From assembly GCA_013076295.1 (NCBI GenBank), contig RQOL01000686.1:1-64000 (forward strand): DNA of 64,000 bases, given 5' to 3'. This document shows, piece by piece, positions 47,601 through 56,600 of the stretch. Position 1 is the first letter of the stretch; each line of letters opens with the position of its first letter. The notes below the pieces were generated by a model. That model was not told the DNA's origin. It saw only the letters and a program-made list of their open reading frames with translations, and made no database searches. This stretch comes from Sanderia malayensis (lineage: Eukaryota > Cnidaria > Scyphozoa > Semaeostomeae > Pelagiidae). The position numbers were made by a program, and so were the translations under genes.

Positions 47601-48652
47601 TCAAATTCCTAAAATGATAAACAAATACTTCAACTGTGAATTGTAAAAGGTCAAGACAGTTACCTAAATAATTCTTATATTTTTTAAAATGTTAAAACAT
47701 TCTCTTTTAAATGAGAGAGAATTTGCGTGGCTTTGAGTGAAAGAAATTATAATTATTGGCGTTTTAATTACTCCACTTCGCTAAATTTTCGTAAACATTT
47801 TTTAAGAGACCTCTTCGCAGTTTTCTTTTAATATTATTGTAAAACAATATGATATAGTTTAAATTAGGTTTTCATTTGAAAATTTATGAAATTTTGAGTA
47901 TATTTGTGCTAAAGAAATTCGCTATTGAAACCCGTTTGTTATTTATATATTGTTATGTAAATTTTCTTGCTCAGGCCTCGGGCCACTTTTAGACGCCATT
48001 TTTTATCCGGTGGTGCGTAACTTATGCTCACTAAGTGTATATACCTAGAAAAATACCAGCCTCGTTCTAACGTGAAAGTGACGTAATGGCGGCACTGTTT
48101 CCAGCCTCGTTCGCATGTCATTTTGAAGGCTGAAACAGATTCGGAGAAACCTCCACCGACAGCATAGACTACGCTGCGCATGCGCGCCGCGAGTCAATGA
48201 CATTACATCGGTTGCCTCGTTTTCACGTTCGTGACTTGTGGTGTGACGTAATTGTGAAAGGGGTCTATTCAATGCATTTGAGGTAGTATTTCTCAAACTT
48301 AAGGTACAATATTAACCTAACAGCTAATTTCTTTGCTTAGGACGTCCAAGTAATTATTTAATATTATACAAATGTTACGACAATTACTAGATACTATTTC
48401 GCATTTGCTTCGATCATTTTGCAATATCGTTCTCTGTTATTTAGAGAAGGCATCTAGTATAAGCAAAACTGCACTGTGTTTTTGAAGGAATGAAATTGAG
48501 AAGCATAACCGTATCTTTTGTGTTATAGTTTTTTTTGGTCAAAGTCATAGCATTTGAAGTAGAGACGCGTTTTTATAATATAAAGAAGCATAGTGTTTAG
48601 AAAACTCACCTTGGAAAACAAGGCCTAATACCATTGCGAGGTTTGCAAGCAT
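26278..48652 (-). CDS. Receptor A: 13-Ig + TSP1 single-pass membrane protein, 18 exons
   Basis: Predicted cell-surface receptor of 1522 aa. Exons (minus strand, 5' to 3'): 48652-48610, 39072-38728, 38558-38247, 37863-37600, 37191-36889, 36658-36347, 36055-35756, 35472-35164, 35038-34730, 34357-34046, 33596-33291, 32575-32282, 32172-32003, 31696-31612, 28328-28077, 27647-27462, 27023-26930, 26650-26278. Every junction is GT-AG and in phase. Order: signal peptide (1-14), cysteine-less V-like domain (15-129), Ig domains 2-13 (130-1305), TSP1 repeat (1306-1367), membrane segment (~1370-1393) and tail to 1522. Many N-glycosylation sequons occur. Exons 2-12 and 15-16 are symmetrical 1-1, fitting growth by domain duplication. 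It is paralogous to receptor B upstream in tandem. It lacks kinase, FN3 and death domains, so it is not an RTK, Unc5 or hemicentin. No ortholog is assigned. An Alr-like recognition role is an inference only. Confidence 0.85.
26930..27023 (-). CDS. Receptor A exon 17: transmembrane segment
   Basis: The exon encodes WAIVLYVLIPVLLLLCIVLF then VWLSNTRGC: one ~24-residue hydrophobic helix followed by a basic stop-transfer. It enters at phase 1 and leaves at phase 2, the same as the receptor B membrane exon (50903-50819), confirming shared descent. Confidence 0.9.
27462..27647 (-). CDS. Receptor A exon 16: thrombospondin type 1 repeat
   Basis: A 62-residue exon begins GDWTQWTSCNVTCGSGNQTR and has six cysteines in TSP1 spacing (CNVTC, RTCNAQPC, ECNGSC). 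The WxxW tryptophans and CSxTCG-like turn support C-mannosylation and O-fucosylation sites as known for this fold. It lies next to the membrane and is absent from receptor B. Confidence 0.92.
28077..28328 (-). CDS. Receptor A exon 15: Ig domain 13
   Basis: Short Ig domain (84 residues). The B strand has NVLNCTC, the C strand IFWTKN and the F strand GRYHCHVKN, so the canonical Cys-Trp-Cys core is present. An extra cysteine pair (KPKCQK, CTC) is unusual among the repeats. Confidence 0.88.
28329..31611. mobile_element. Receptor A intron 14 with decayed LTR-retroelement gag
   Basis: A 3.3-kb intron. On the + strand at 29348-29700 a broken frame reads MPEKFADGDFGTWFRHFKGC, KLPAFLQGPTA, LIAALQHCFSPAV and LRPAEDHFLWRLRETLRYA. 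This is the pattern of Ty3/Gypsy-type Gag capsid regions (xWxxHFxxCxxAN...LPxFLxGxA). Stops are frequent and no protease or RT motif is readable. LTRs were not identified, so element limits are unknown. Confidence 0.45.
31612..32172 (-). CDS. Receptor A exons 13-14: split Ig domain 12
   Basis: Domain 12 is the only Ig domain broken by an internal intron. Exon 13 (32172-32003) carries the B strand (IELSCKTD) and C strand (YNWTKDG). Exon 14 (31696-31612) carries the F strand (SSSGVYSCMPINALG). The join is phase 0. Reading through the exon 13 donor stays open for 70 codons to a stop at 31793, so intron retention would give a soluble form. Confidence 0.85.
32282..35472 (-). CDS. Receptor A exons 8-12: Ig domains 7-11
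   Basis: Five one-exon domains: 35472-35164, 35038-34730, 34357-34046, 33596-33291, 32575-32282, each 98-104 residues and phase 1-1. Each has B-strand Cys (FVCSV, LSCDF, LNCTV, LECLI, FECIA), C-strand Trp and the I-set F strand DxGxYxCxAxN (SDSGNYTCKAENNIG in domain 7). These have no counterparts in receptor B. They were gained in A or lost in B. Confidence 0.9.
35756..38558 (-). CDS. Receptor A exons 3-7: Ig domains 2-6
   Basis: Five one-exon I-set-like domains: 38558-38247, 37863-37600, 37191-36889, 36658-36347, 36055-35756. Cys-Trp-Cys cores are visible, for example LQCTF...IKWF...VKCSA in domain 2 and LSCHT...NYTCIPRNLLGNG in domain 3, though domain 3 lacks the core Trp (FYQIY instead). 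These match receptor B domains 2-6 one for one and in order. Confidence 0.9.
38728..39072 (-). CDS. Receptor A exon 2: cysteine-less V-like domain 1
   Basis: This 115-residue exon reads as a V-type Ig fold: B strand SASLNWTY, C strand KKWYKST, E-F region GLVIRNVSLQDEGYIRFEV. Both canonical cysteines are absent (Asn-Trp in B, Arg-Phe in F after the DEGY turn). Receptor B domain 1 shows the same losses. Confidence 0.85.
39957..41432. mobile_element. TTAA-target DNA element (Kolobok/piggyBac-like)
   Basis: The ends are AGGCCTACTGCAATCAAAAA and its inverted counterpart (TTTTTGATTGCAGTAGGCCT). They are flanked by TTAA at 39953-39956 and 41433-41436. About 1.48 kb long, with no transposase recognised; a GC-richer core lies at 40335-40375. 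The superfamily assignment rests on the target site only. Confidence 0.7.
43647..48268. mobile_element. 4.6-kb TIR element with TCA target duplication
   Basis: Begins ATAGACCCCTTTCACATTTA. The right end reads ATAGACCCCTTTCACAATTA on the minus strand. Similarity continues inward to GAGGCAACCGATGTAAT on both sides. The trinucleotide TCA flanks both ends (43644-43646, 48269-48271). No DDE transposase is readable; short ORFs at 44406-44970 (-) and 45367-45660 (+) are unassigned. A 3-bp target points to PIF/Harbinger or CMC-like groups, unproven. Confidence 0.7.
46955..48045. repeat. Fold-back with ~400-bp arms nested in the TIR element
   Basis: The arm at about 46955-47365 is inverted at about 47633-48045. 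Shared words include AAATGGCGTCTA.AAGTGGCC, GGTTTCAATAGCGAATTTCT and AAATTCTCTCTCATTTAAAA. The ~270-bp loop is AT-rich. The arms differ by scattered substitutions and small indels. Confidence 0.85.
48610..48652 (-). CDS. Receptor A exon 1: signal peptide
   Basis: ATG at 48652 opens MLANLAMVLGLVFQ, a short hydrophobic leader ending at phase 1, which joins to GTVADFIA in exon 2. The nearby ATG at 48659 is in another frame and gives a charged, non-leader peptide. The leader is brief for a signal sequence, and a longer upstream N-terminus was not found. Confidence 0.7.
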
Positions 48653-50472
48653 TTTTCATCTGTTTATGTCGTTTGCAAGTTGTTACACGACTGTAGCATT
48701 CAGCAAATAACTCTCACTTCTTCATTTTTCTATTTACTATATTGTAATTTTGTAAACAGTGCGCACGAGTGTGTGTTAAGTTAAATGAACGTTAAAGCTA
48801 TATCTAGCTATCAAAGCTGAAATCGATCAGTAGTGTGGACTACTTGTCACTGTCGCCGTGTCATTACCAATAGCTCACTGCATCTTAATATGACGCAGAT
48901 GTTTTTCAAACTCTTGTGCGCTGATGTGGTTTCGTACAATTAGCTTTGTTATTGCGCACTGAATAATAAAGTGAATAATACTTGTTATTATGCATAGTAG
49001 AACGAGTTGAAGACTTGAATTCAATTCACTGTTTTATAACACGACAATAATGTTTTATTATTGTTCTGGTGCTGATGGTTGCAGGGTTGGCTTTGTTTCA
49101 TCAGTGGGTCGAGTTTATAAAAATTTAATAACTATAATTTTAAACATTATGCGCACTGCCGTCACACATGACTGTTTATTAGGAGATTCCTTGGTAAACA
49201 GCTAAGCTCTATTTTTGCATCATTTAATCATAGTTGAAAGAGGTCCCCCCCCCCCCACTATTAACTATGATTTCATGGTGCATTGCCTCAAAAATCAACT
49301 TATTCCTTCACATTAGAGAATTCTGATTACACTGAGACCTTTTCATTACCAACTGTCGTATTCGATCGAAGTTACGAGGATTCCCAAGAAACCCCTTACC
49401 CCGATTGTATCAAGGTTCCAAAGCCAATCAAAATGCTTGTCCTTTGAATGCTTCAACGCCGATGTCTCCTCGGTTCAAAAAGCTTCAAAAATACACTGAA
49501 ATAAATAAATATCCATACAATAGTATTTATGTCATAAAATATTAGTTAAACATACTACTTTTTCAATTAGTCAATACCTCGCAGGATAAATTTAAAATTC
49601 CAGTCGACTGTTTAACATAAACAAAAGTTAATAGCAATTTAGTTGAGTCTCTGATCGACTACTCCTTAATTCACCAGCATTCTATTTATATGTGCATTCA
49701 TTTTCAATTTCTGTCTGCATGCTTCAGGTTTAACCACTTAGCTATAGCTGGAACTCCCATCATCCAAAACAGTTGTCTCTATCCTGATCTAACTTGTTCA
49801 ACTGCATCTAATGATTTAAGCCTGCATATAATTACATACAATCAACTATATTTTTATGGGAATAATTAATCCCTGTGATATTGGTAAGTGCCCCTTTTAG
49901 TGATCTAAAGGTACACGGAGGAGCCAAGCTGGCCCGTGCTAAAAATAATCACATGCACACTTTCTTGGCCATCATACAAATGTAGTTGATTTGAAAAAAT
50001 CAAGCATCTATTTGATAGATTGTGCATATGCACGCTTTTGTATCCTTCGTATGCCATTAAACCTGTAGAGATTTAATAAGCACCCCTGCCTATTGTCAAA
50101 TTCATACGTTTTAAAGTTTTGATTCAATCCATTGCGCGGCTAATATCGAATTCTGCGACGTCAATTTTAAACAAATCAAGTCTTGGATTCGTCTTTCTCA
50201 AGCGGCCAGTGATTTTATGCAAATTGCGATTTTAAATTGCAGACCAAGAGTAATTGACAAGTAGCATTTTACTGACCAGGGATTAAATCGTGCAGACTCG
50301 GCTCAACTAGCTACAATTGTTTAAAAAATGCAGCGAAAAGCGAGGAGAAAATGCGACCGCACTTTTTCGACCACCTTCACGTTTTCCACTGCGCTTTTTC
50401 AAAAGCGCGGGATATTTTCCAAACTAGCCACTGTAAAATACTAACTACGCCAGGTTGAATAGAAATTACTGT
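48653..50472. other. Intergenic region between receptors A and B
   Basis: 1.8 kb containing the promoter of A (just right of 48652) and the 3' UTR of B. Nothing else is recognised. A run of C at 49246-49258 is the only low-complexity feature. Confidence 0.45.
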
Positions 50473-50617
50473 TTACACCGCGTGTTCAGCAATGGTTTCG
50501 TAAGCACTATTAGCCGAACCTTGAATTGGGGGCTGCTCTTTCATGTCATAAATCATGTCTTTATTCTTTGCTTTCTCACTTTGGATGAATTCATGCTTGA
50601 CCGGGCAACTTCTAGGC
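50473..50617 (-). CDS. Receptor B exon 10: ITIM-bearing tail
   Basis: Encodes RPRSCPVKHEF... then KDMIYDMKEQ and SANSAYETIAEHAV, stopping at TAA. SAYETI meets the ITIM consensus (S/I/V/L)xYxx(I/V/L). IYDM precedes it by ~14 residues, giving a two-tyrosine tail. Confidence 0.8.
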
Positions 50618-53600
50618 CTGTTAAACAGAAACATGCCATCATTCAAAGGAGATGATCGCGTGGTTGATACGTTAGTAAGGGCTCTAGATGTGGCTCTAGA
50701 TCTTTTTACGGCCAACATCAGAGCAGACCTCATGGTTGTGATGGTGCAAAAGAGTTGCTCGTAATGCGGACATTCATTTTAATAAACATATAAGGGATAG
50801 AAATGGTAACATGAATACCTTGTTATTCGTGCAAGAATTACCAGCAGGGTTGTGATTAATAGAAAAACTCCAATAGATACAGCAACTGGAATGATCCATG
50901 TTTCTGAAATAAAACTCAGAAAATGAATTCAATTCATTCGTTTCATATCCTACATGCTATCGTGTGCAATACACGTAATGAATTTGAGCCACCATGAATG
51001 AAACACCCAAAGGAGTGAGATATAAGTTCGAATCGGCGAGAGTGGGCGTTATCAGGGGTAATAAATTAGGCGTAGCTACATATAGGAGACCGAGATGAAT
51101 CGAGACAAAAACATGTTTGACACATTGCAGAATACTTAAATGGTAATCAGGCCATCGAGGATCGACTCCGACTATTTAATCTGAATGCCGGGGGCGTTTA
51201 TTAAAAGAGTATTGTTGAGAAGGACGGCGTATATTTGAAAATTTGGGGATCATAGGGTATGAAATGACTTACTATCAGTTTTGGAGCTCTGTGTTGCTGA
51301 AATACAAGTAAGAAGGGAAATTAATATTGAAAATGGTCTGTTTCATAGTCTTGCATCCCATTGTACATGTATTTGATGTATATTATATTCCATTCTGCTA
51401 TTTATGTATGTATTATACTGGGTAAAAAAAGTTGCTACAGTTAGAATTGTGATGCCTTTGATTCAATGTGCAAGATTGTTATTAATGAAGCATTATGCGT
51501 TGATATATGGACATCATATCTTCAATTGATATGGTACATATATACTTGAAATGTACTTTTATACTCACATTTCATTGTCAGCAATTGATTTGAAGAAACT
51601 GATCCGATTGCATTTGAAGCTATGCAAGTATAATTTCCATATGACGCTGATTTGATTCTTTTGAAATTCACGATGCTAGTAATATGTGTCCATCCTCTTG
51701 TTCGATTAAACCATTGCATGATATGAATATCAGTGCTATTTTGCAGCATTGTGCCATTGAAATACCAGGATATACTCGGTTCTGGATTTCCTACTGCTGA
51801 GCATTTTATCTTGTGATTTTCTGTTCCTTGCTCAATGTGAGATATAGGAGCCATAGTTGTAACGAATTCCGGTTGAACTGAGAAGGATAAAGTAAAATAT
51901 ATTCGACCTAGTTTAATTAAACATGGCGAATTCTTAATGTATACGTAACCAACAAGCTGGTGATAATTTTTGTGTAACAAAGATGAATTAATTTTGTGGT
52001 ATGAAAGGTTGCGAGGAGAATGAAACATCAGTTATATTATTATATGTATTATATATTATGTTATTTGGCCTCTTGGCAAGTACTATGGAACCTTCGTGAA
52101 TTGATGCCTCATTATAGTAGCCACCTTAATATAACCTTAAACAATTTTTCTTCTATCAGTGTAACTGTATCCAGATGTACAACTGTACAGTAAAAACCCG
52201 CATGTAAGAACCAATGGATTAAGAACCGGCGATAAGGAGGGCAATAAGGCCAGTGCGAGTCATGAAAATTCAGAAAATGTTGGGACTGGTCTCTTGAACC
52301 CTCTGGATCATATTTCTGCTCAAAACAATAGAAGAAACAATAACCTATTGTCTTGGAACAATAAGCTGGATGGAAATTTACACGTTCTTACATGCGGGTT
52401 TTTACTGTATCCAATTGTACAATTGTATCGGTGACCAATTGTATCGCCTACCATGCGTTAGAGGCTTTACTGTATCATTGTCGGTCTCAGTAATAGATAA
52501 TGGTTGGTACAACTTACATTGGATGACAATGGTCGTTGTAGATTGTTGATATCCAATAATATTTGATGCATTGCATGTCAATGAGCCAGCATTCTTGCGA
52601 TTGATCCCAATCATAGTTAGTGTGCTTTCGGTCTCAAAATTACTTGATGATGAAAGCATTTTCTTTTGACCGATGTTAAATCCACTTGGCAGTTGCTTTC
52701 CATTTAGCATCCAAATTATTCCTACTTCAGGATTTCCTTCAGCTTTGCATGTCCAACTTTTGTTCCATCCCGAGTTTTCCACTAATGTGTAATTTTTATC
52801 CAAGGTGTCATGCAAATTTGGAGCATCTACACATTCAGAAGAGAGGTTAACTCAATGTGGCGGATATACTGGAAAATATTTGTATCCATGGGAATGCATT
52901 AGTGTAAAAGAGCTCAACTAATGACATTTTTCTAAAGAAATATGGCGATGTGGAATATAACGACTCATTCATCTCTTACATATAGGCACAAAAAGGTACG
53001 CCAAGCATTTATTTTAACTCATTTCATTTTGCATTCTTTATTAATCCGTTTCGGGTTCTCTACTACTTTTGATTGTCTTTAAAACCCACAATAAGTTGAA
53101 TTTATTAAGGAATCGATCCTAATCGAATAATCGCCTGGGAAGTCGTTCAAAGATGAGGTTTATTACTTATTTTATTGAGTCGGGCTTCAATTGGCGTGGG
53201 CGTTTATAGGAACGAAGAATTATGAGGGTTTTGGCACAAAAACTGTAACAATACGTACATTGCAAGTTGACTGAGATATTTTGAGCCAGAGACCCAACTG
53301 AATTGTTTGCTGCACACTCGTATTGCCCATGCTGAGATTTATTTGATGTACCAAAACTTATTGTGCTTTGTACCACTGCGAAGCTGGTATTTTGTGACAA
53401 TATTTTTGTTGTGATGCTGACTGCCTTTGGTATTACGCCATTGTGTTTTTGCCAAAGCAGAGTTGGAGTCGGTTCACCTTTGAATGTGCACGTGAGAGTA
53501 AATGGAGACCCGAGGACCACGTTGACAATACTTCCAACCGAGGAAACCAGAGCTGGGGGAACTTGATTAAACAAAGGAAAGATAATAAGTAACTCATTTC

Positions 53601-56600
53601 TCCGTTAATTCTGGTAGAAGTGTATGTTAATTGATAAAAGGTTCATCATTTACAAGTATGAACTAAACTAAAGCCATCTCTTAAAACGGGGGACCATTGT
53701 ACCTAAATCCGTTCCCTTTGGTCAGTGTCGTTTACCTGGAATTTTCTTTCACTTCCCATGAAAGTGTTCATCAAGATGCTCTTTTGCATAACAAATTGAA
53801 ATTCCGAGAGCTGTGGGAAACAATTTTATGTAACCCCTAAAGCTGCTTTTGCGGTATAAGCATTTTAATACTGGCAGTCATAACTTACCATGTATTGTGA
53901 AGTTGATCTGTTTCTGGAGACCATTGCCGATAATATTTTTTGGAATGCAAGTGTAGACTCCTTCTTGTGACAGAGAAACCGGGTCCAGAATGAAGATACC
54001 ACTTGTGGAATTACTCACCAGTGTGCCATCTCGAAATATTTGGTAATAAACAATGACTGGGCGTGCTTCTGTGAAGGAACAGTTGAATGCTATACTTTGT
54101 CCGAGGCGTGCTACGTTGTTTACTTTGTTTGTTCGGAATTGTGTCCCCACTGGTTCATCTTGACAAAGAAAACGAAATTATTATTGTTTTAACCGCAAAT
54201 CGTCAAACAATTGCATCAAATCTAATCTAGCCATGTCTGTATATTGGTGAGAGACGTTTAAGTTCCTTAATCGAACTGGGAGCGTTCATTACTCATTTTA
54301 CTAAATTTTGGGGGTCGTTTTTTTCGAAGCTTTAGAATAATCACATCCGAAGTAATATCATAAACATAGCAATACATACGTTTAATCAATGAATTGCTGT
54401 AAAATACTTACACAGTACAACATGATTTGTTTGCGATGGTGAATTTGCATTTGGTAACATTGCAATGCAGGAGATAACACCTGCATCTTCTGGCATTGAT
54501 CTGTAGATGGTAAGTTTTGATAGAACACGCGTTGTGTTGGCAATAGAGCCGTCAGACACTGTTGCATTTATGTTGTAACGTGCATTGTTCATTGCAATAC
54601 CATTTAAATACCACTGAATTGTAGGTGCTGGTCTGGCATCAAACGCGCATTGAAATATAGATTCGGCACCTTTGTAAGCAGTGCTTTCATTTGCTAAGCC
54701 GGTTACAAGAGTTGGTGCAACTGTAAAAAAAATCAGATTCAACACCTCCAGCTCGAAGTAATAAATGCAATTAAATGTGGTAAATTGTATTGCATAGAAC
54801 ACTGCAATATTTATGTAATGGCTTACTTGTTACGGTTATGTATGTCATGTTGATCTGGGTTCTCACTGACGCTGAACTTAGGGCACGGTACATCAGCAAA
54901 AATGCCATATATCCTTCGTCACTAAAGCTGACATTGCTAACATGCATGCCCCCATTAGGAACATATGCTACCCTGTTAAGAAATATTTCAGGCGGGTTTG
55001 ACAATATCTTACTCATTATAAAACTCCCTAATTGGTTTCCATGGGCATCTGCTTTATACCATTGTTCTTTAAATGGAAAAATATTTTGCCCTGTGAAGTT
55101 CCAGTGCAGTAGAATGCTGCCCTCTTTATTGACGTAGCTGATTGCTGCTGGCGCACTAGAGAACTCCAGCACCATTTCCACACCTACTGTAAAGCAATTA
55201 GATTATTTTTACTAGATTGTTATAAAATAATGATTTTACGTGGAGCAGGCCGTATAATTATGTTGTACGCATAATTGTTAAACTTAGACTCTTTGAAATT
55301 TAACCCTCTTTTTTTTAATCACAACTTGGCCTGATGAATAGCAAAGCTTGAAACGTTGTTTAACATCTCGCTAGAAATGCTGGCGCGCTTACTCTCTGGC
55401 GTTTGGCTTTTCGATCCGAGTGAAGCAAACAGCGTTCTTTGATTAAAGTTTGATCACGTTTCTTATGGATCTGTTTTGATTTGACGCTGCGAGATTGCAT
55501 TCGCAAAAGATCTTAATTTTATGAGCAAAAGTTAGTTTTATATATATATTTGTTTAACATAGAGTTGCATGTGTCTTTAAAAGATGGTTAAAAGAACGAA
55601 ATTACCGCAATACAATTTGTTTTGATTTGATCACGCGCGAAATTGTATTGCGTCATAACCATGAAACATGAGGACCTTTAAAATGGGAGAGTATCGTGAA
55701 ACGTTTTCAAAACTGCCCTGTGTGTAACCTTTAGACACCTTTTTTTAGAAGAATACCTTAACTTATGCTGAGCCTTGATCTTTTTCATTGTTACAGTCAA
55801 ATCTGCATGGTTCGAACTCGTGTCTAATTGGAACGAAATTCTCCGTCCCTTCAAGGATCATGATTTTGAGCTTTTTGGCAATTTTGAGCCTCAATATTCT
55901 TATATCGTAGCTAATGCTTCGATTAAACGCCCCCTCGAATAGACGCCCCCTTGTAGAGGGCGTGTATTCATTGGCGGAGTTGTTAGTACTCACAATCATT
56001 GACAGAAGGTCTTGAGAAAGTGAAAAATCTGCATTACTTTTCATTGAGAAACATCCTTGGAAAATACAGAGCCACCCCCTTCCCCCAAATCAATGTTGCT
56101 ATTTTTGATGGACAGGTTTATCAGGGAGTGCTAAAAACACTTTCCAAACATCCTAAACATTGAATAGGGGAAGGGGGTTCAATTTTTTTCGGGACATGTG
56201 AGAAAATACACGGCGTTCTTTAACTGTCTCACACCTTATGGCGAGGATTGTCTTTTCTTTGGATAAAAGTCCTCTCATGGTGGACTGGAGTTACGAGCTA
56301 TTAGAATACCGTAAGGTGCTTTTGGAAACAAGTCCACCATTTCCAGAATTAAGGGAAGGTCTATATAATTAACTAATCAATACTTATCAAGTCGGCACCA
56401 GACTGCTAATGTGACGTCATATTAGGAAAGTTTTTCTCAAGCGCTCTTCTCCTGAAAAAAACTGACAAGTGCTTATCAACATGGTGTACCACAAACTATT
56501 CCCCCTTATGTCAGGGCATATATTAAATTGAGCAAAGAAAGTGTATTGGAACTTTCCGCAAAACTAAATGTATCAAGAGCACAAATATATCGTATAAAAT

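Larger units (their letters stand above)
39073..48609. other. Receptor A intron 1 (9.5 kb)
   Basis: Joins signal exon and domain 1 (donor CAAG|GTGAG at 48610/48609, acceptor TTGCAG before 39072). Apart from the two elements listed separately (39957-41432 and 43647-48268), the remaining parts (39073-39950, 41440-43640) show no gene. Near 42790-42960 there are irregular repeats of GAGTTCAAA/CACAC words. Confidence 0.6.

Noticed and set aside
26278..48652. Hemicentin, titin, receptor tyrosine kinase or Unc5 identity for receptor A
   Set aside because: One membrane helix and a short tail without kinase, ZU5 or death domain; no FN3 or EGF domains; cysteine-less first domain.
51030..51060. GTTCGAATC word suggesting a tRNA T-loop
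   Set aside because: No acceptor stem, D-arm or anticodon arm can be placed around it.
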